Notes under the pieces: generated by a model
Databases searched by the model: none
Seen by the model: only the letters and a program-made list of their open reading frames with translations
What the model was told of the DNA's origin: nothing
Part shown: positions 59,585 through 64,000 of the stretch, piece after piece
How positions within the stretch are numbered: position 1 is the first letter of the stretch
Layout: every line of letters starts with the position of its first letter
Made by a program: the position numbers and the translations under genes
Origin: Congeria kusceri
Lineage: Eukaryota; Mollusca; Bivalvia; Myida; Dreissenidae
Assembly (NCBI GenBank): GCA_027627225.1
Contig: CM051034.1
Location: forward strand, 17,778,980 to 17,842,979
Direction of reading: 5' to 3'
Length of the DNA: 64,000 nucleotides

Positions 59585-59800
59585 GTATGGTACATTGTTT
59601 AACTAGCCTTTCAAAGAAAGTTCACATATCTACTATATAAAAACAAACAAATACACAGTTAACACTAAATGGAAAAAAACAACAATTTACAACATAAAAA
59701 AATAAGAAATGGCTTGTTTTGCACAACTCAGGAGATGTGCATCTTCATAGAAACTATGTATTCCTTGCAATCCCTATTTTGTAATAAAACCGTATTGCAG

Positions 59801-60010
59801 GAACCTACTAGTGTGGGCAGACCTGTGCATACTGCAACTGCTCCACAGGACTGGGCTTTGCAAACGGTGGTCTTTGCATCAATGACAGCTGTAGCTATTC
59901 TTCGGTGTGGACAGGGGAAGAATGTTTAATTCCGGTCACTATATCAGCGTCATCAACGACCTCGAATCTTGGTACTTCATCAACATCACTACCGTTAGCG
60001 GACACCAAAA
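59801..60010 (+). pseudogene. EGF-like exon with in-frame stop (copy 2)
   Basis: Counterpart of 6,338-6,553 but 210 nt long. Six bases corresponding to catgtc in copy 1 (about 6,347-6,352) are missing. The deletion keeps the frame but fuses T with AG, making a TAG stop at 59,809-59,811 and removing a cysteine codon. Downstream the frame stays open through the Cys-rich block and Ser/Thr-rich linker to the gtaagt donor. Copy 1 has none of these six-base or stop changes, so the two duplicates were inactivated independently. Confidence 0.8.
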
Positions 60011-60118
60011 GTAAGTATATCAATTGCAGTCGATTAAGTTTTGTTTGTTCATGGCATGCGTATAGTAGATCAAATACAATTGTTTTATATTTTAATTTTA
60101 GTGTGTATGGAAATATAG

Positions 60119-60506
60119 GATCTGACACGAGTTGTCATTTCATCTCATATTTTATTAAACGAGTTCACGAATTTTGTTAGTAAGCGAGCTTTTCGCGAGC
60201 TTACTAACGAATTTCCAGGACGAGTTTAATAAAACATGATAAGAAATGACAACGAGTGTCAGTTCTTTTTTCACACATGCTTTTAAACAAAAAAATGCTT
60301 CTAATTTTACCAAAGCATGTCGATAAATCCTAAAAGTTGTTTACGGCATTGACGTAATTTCATGTTGACGACGTCATGTCACCAAAATAACGTCATGCGA
60401 TTGGTCAGTCAAAAATATGCAGCCTATAAAAACGCTCAAAATGTTATCTTACACATGTATCAGATAACAATATTCGTAATGGTTGTAACAAGGTATAGCA
60501 TGTGAT
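60119..60506. mobile_element. Foldback/MITE element, copy c (duplication copy 2)
   Basis: Equivalent of 6,662-7,061, carried with the segmental duplication. Palindrome 60,119-60,265, tail ending 'tagcatgtgata'. It differs from copy a by scattered substitutions and short indels. Confidence 0.8.
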
Positions 60507-61744
60507 AGAATAAAAATTGTGATATTAACGACATAATGTTTGTTTCCTTTTGGAACTATTGCAAAACAATTTAAATTCGTTGGGATGAAATTTCGTGGCT
60601 TTTTGAAAAATGACAATTTCTTGGGCTCTTCAATTCGTGGATTTTCAATTTTATTATTAAAAAAAACCCCACATCTAGACATACGTCAATCGTATCACTG
60701 TTTTCTGTTTGTAACACCTTACGGTCATAAACGGAGCATCCCCGCGGTAAGTGGGCCCATTATCGACCTGTCAATTAAACAATAGATCCTTGTTATGAAA
60801 TAATCACGGCACGTCACCTTGGAAGGTTGGGTACGACTACAAATGTGTAAATTAAACAAGGGACCGTCGTCTGCAAAAGAAGTCGTACAACTCGCCAACC
60901 ATTGTAAAAGGATTTTATTTCCATTTGTCGATACTCACAAACGTTTCCCAAGCCTTTCCGCGTTCACCATTGTGTAAAAAAGGTTAACAGCTTATTACGT
61001 GAAATTTGAGTTCATCGATTAGATAAAACACTGAATTAATGTGCCTATGTCTGAAATGTGTGGGAACGCCAATTTGAAACAAACACAAACATAAATACTT
61101 CCTAAAGCTGATGTCACAGGCTTGGAAGATTACAAACAAACATTGGATTGGTTAGAAAGTGTAAATTGGTTTGAAGGCATTCCGAACCCCACACATGGCC
61201 TAGAACAAAACACACATCATTACAGACTTATTACGATTCTTAGCTGCATGGGCAAACTTCTAACTTCAGTACTGAACCGAAGATAAAACTATTTCTAGTA
61301 ACAAACAATATATTAGATTGTTGACCCCACTTTTATTGATGTTTTTTTCCGATTTTTAGACGTTTCAACGGCCTAAATTGAACACAAATTGTAGGCTTCT
61401 ACCATGAAAATCATGTCATCAAAATGAAAATCATGTCATATTTTGTTAAATATACAAATATTGCTGTCAATGGAAGTAAAGAAAGCATTACTCACTGCTA
61501 GAACCTGAGTAGGAACTACATCGCTATGACAAGACCGACGAGAAGAATGCCGGATATCGTCGTCGACAGAACTCCAACATGCAAGAGTAAATGGGCCCAA
61601 TATGGGCTATACCTGGGCAAATATACCATATTGGCCCAAACACAACACAATGCAAACAAGATACCTTTTTAGCTTTTGCCACTTACATTTAACTGCTCGC
61701 CAGCCATTGGTAAATGATTTTATTTCCATTTGTTGATCATCACA

Positions 61745-61985
61745 ACTATTTCACAAGTCTTTCCGCGTTCACATTTGTGTAAAACAAGGTTAACATCGAT
61801 TGGATAAATCACTCACTTGATTTGCATATGACTGACAGTTGTGGGAACGCCAATTCGAAACAAACACAAACACAAATACGCTTAAATACGCTTATAGCTG
61901 ATGTCACCGACTTGGAACTGTAAAAACAAACAGTTGGCTGGTTAGAGAGGTTAAAAGGTCTGTGAAATAAACATGTGTTTGTTAA
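61745..61985. repeat. Third intronic repeat arm, complete in copy 2
   Basis: A second inverted copy of the 58,870-59,110 sequence, complete here. In copy 1 it is truncated by about 150 bp (junction at about 8,298). It shows that the intron-derived repeat existed in three copies per duplication unit before copy 1 lost part of one. Confidence 0.75.
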
Positions 61986-62888
61986 AAACCTTAAACATAT
62001 GCAAACAAATCATCATAAAATCTTACTCGAAGATAGAGTATTGTTCAATTTAACATTATATTGATTATTAAATAGATTATTAATGATTGTTTATTTTCGG
62101 AACGGGGTAAATACACCAACCTTGATCATGGCTAAATGGAAAATCAAAGTACTGAAAGCACTGCTTCAGTTGTAATGCGTACAAAGTGGGATAATTTAAA
62201 TATTAGGTAAATGTTGAATCAAAATCAAGTTTATCAGCTCGGCACGAAAATGAAAGCACTCGCCAAGTCCCTAGCTTCATTTTCTTAGCGTTGTATGATA
62301 AACTTGATCTTTATTCAACACTAACCTATTATTCTCTTTGAACGGTGTTATTTCGATATGATAAGTTGTCTAAACGAAAATCTATCTTTTGTTATGTTTG
62401 TCATAAATAAAGATTTAAAATTAATCACACTTGTAATATAATACTCATAACCTGTTACTGATTATGTAAGTGCACAAATGTATTCAATAAAATTATATTC
62501 ACATAACGTTCGATGAAATTCATTTATGAAATTATTTCGTCTGATTGACTTATCTCTATTGCAGTTTTAGAACAGCGGCATGCGAAATTCAAAATGTGCG
62601 TTTCGACGGCATTGTGCAATAATGCAATACGTAACACACTGTAACAAGTTCACAACTGTTTTTCCTATATAATTTCAACTGTTTCTAATGTTAGTTTTAC
62701 AACCAACAATACAAGTATGTTTTAACATTAAGCATATACTAGTGCTAAAACGGAATATATAAACAGTACTTACACATATTTCTCGCCTATCCTCTCTGGT
62801 TCTGGATACTAACAAGTTATATACATGCACGGCGGTGTCACGCCGAATAAATTTAATTTCATGACGACAATGAATTGCTAATACGTAC

Positions 62889-63007
62889 GTAAAACTTCCG
62901 ACACGGTTGATGCACCTGCCTCTGTGACCACATGGCTTGTGGATATGTTGCGAACACTCATCATGATCGACACATTCGTCATTGGAACCGGAAGCGAACG
63001 TATATCC
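62889..63007 (-). CDS. Calcium-binding-type EGF exon (copy 2, partial gene)
   Basis: Counterpart of 9,303-9,421 with the same splice signals and an intact frame. Differences include L to F, S-C to S-G just before the module (one cysteine lost, in the tail of the previous module) and G-S-Y to G-S-F. The D-x-D-E-C calcium-binding core and four cysteines of the module are kept. Unlike the plus-strand EGF exons it carries no obvious inactivating lesion. Confidence 0.65.
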
Positions 63008-64000
63008 CTAAATTACCAAACCAAATTATTAAACATCCCAATGTAAGACTGTTTTAAATAAGGACAATCCCAATATACCCATGATGTTTTCACAGTGGCC
63101 AGAATAAAACAGTACTGAATTTCAAGAATAATGGATCTAACGGTAACCAAATTATTAAACATCCCAATGTAAGACTGTTTTAAATAAGGACATAATTTTG
63201 CAATGAATTTTACACATGGCACTTTCCTGACTTGGTGACGTTTACACTGACACATTTAAACAATTATGATAGAACAATGCGTTTAGAACCGGGCTGCCAT
63301 AAAACATATTCGCTAAGGCATATATCTGCTATCCCAATATACCGATGATGTTTTCAAAGTGGCCAGAATAAAACAGTACTGAATTTGAAGAATAATAGAT
63401 CAAACGGTATAACGGCAGTCATTTTTCAGAATGGTAACATTCAGACGTCGAGGATACGTTCATTATATTCTTTTAACTGAATTTACTTATACAACATGTA
63501 TAAGTCTACCGTTTATTACAACAACAAATATGCATTTCACATACTTAGGTATTACGTAATTATAACAAGTGTTTTTTTTTCTTTTTCTTTATTTATATTG
63601 AAATATATTGAATCATTATTTTTGTTTCATTCAAAATTAAAGGAAAACAACGAAAATATTTACTTTTAATTGTCAACAGTAAAATTGACTTTATTTCGTT
63701 TTCGCATTTTCACTTATTGTTGTTTTGATATTATGCTGTTGTTTTGTATAAAAACCAATTTTAAGATACAGCAATATCTTTAAATACATTGAAATCTACG
63801 ATATTAATTTGTGTTCTTGAAAAATTTGGAGAAATTCGGGCTAAAAATACAACAGTTATAGCTGTTTAAGTGAAGGTCTAGTTAAAAGAACCTATGGGTG
63901 TATGTACATTTGTTTGATATTGTATTACCTCGTAAATATATTTCACCAATGAAGTAACAAGAAAACGAAATGATTGCGGTCAGAAAAAAAAGCTTAAATT

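Larger units (their letters stand above)
54967..64000. repeat. Segmental duplication, copy 2
   Basis: Direct copy of 1-10,410. It contains the same mariner-type right end (57,214-57,239), plus-strand EGF-like exons (59,454-60,010), foldback element (60,119-60,506), inverted intronic repeats and minus-strand EGF exon (62,889-63,007). The alignment is still running at base 64,000, where it has entered sequence equivalent to the B2 repeat of the DIRS element (10,378-10,410). The DIRS insertion is therefore probably shared and older than the duplication. The true right end is outside the window. Confidence 0.95.

Overview
The window is AT-rich, intron-bearing animal DNA. It is dominated by non-LTR retrotransposons, a DIRS/Ngaro-type tyrosine-recombinase retroelement, a Penelope-like element, hAT, pogo and mariner remnants, and foldback elements. 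Together with EGF-module exons and a small secreted Cys/Tyr-rich protein gene, this points to a mollusc, most likely a bivalve. The species cannot be fixed from sequence alone, and no bacterial-style operons or CRISPR arrays are present.

Layout. (1) 1-~10,410 and ~54,967-64,000 are two direct copies of one segmental duplication that runs off both window ends. Each copy holds the same set: a mariner-like MITE, two plus-strand EGF-like exons, a ~400 bp foldback element, inverted copies of the intronic sequence upstream of those exons, a foldback, and a minus-strand calcium-binding-EGF exon. The plus-strand EGF exons are broken by different lesions in the two copies: a 1-bp frameshift in copy 1, and a 6-bp deletion that creates a stop, plus a lost cysteine, in copy 2. 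(2) 10,378-14,038 is a decayed minus-strand DIRS/Ngaro retroelement with gag, RT and tyrosine-recombinase regions and A1-ORFs-B1-A2-B2 split direct repeats. (3) 15,750-17,760 is an array of about eleven ~165 bp units. (4) 20,400-25,560 is an almost intact two-ORF LINE on the minus strand (LINE-1 here). (5) 26,318-32,790 is a decayed LINE interrupted at 27,170-31,917 by a minus-strand ZBED-type hAT transposon. (6) 33,280-35,735 is a Penelope-like element with terminal repeats, an RT-core deletion and a GIY-YIG region. (7) 38,344-39,590 is the best candidate for a functional host gene: a minus-strand, TATA-containing, multi-exon gene for a secreted Cys-rich/Tyr-rich protein. (8) 41,200-46,696 is a second two-ORF LINE (LINE-2) lacking the endonuclease N-terminus and ending in (TTGAC)5. 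(9) 47,005-51,595 is a third LINE (LINE-3) whose ORF begins with a hydrophobic leader followed by a canonical 2A-like ribosome-skipping motif. (10) 53,740-54,645 is a pogo/Tigger-type remnant.

The genes do not form a pathway. The region reads as a duplicated EGF-gene locus undergoing pseudogenisation, one small secreted-protein gene, and successive waves of mobile DNA. The nested insertions give relative ages: the LINE at 26-33 kb is older than the hAT inside it, and the DIRS element appears older than the segmental duplication because copy 2 enters its terminal repeat at the window end.
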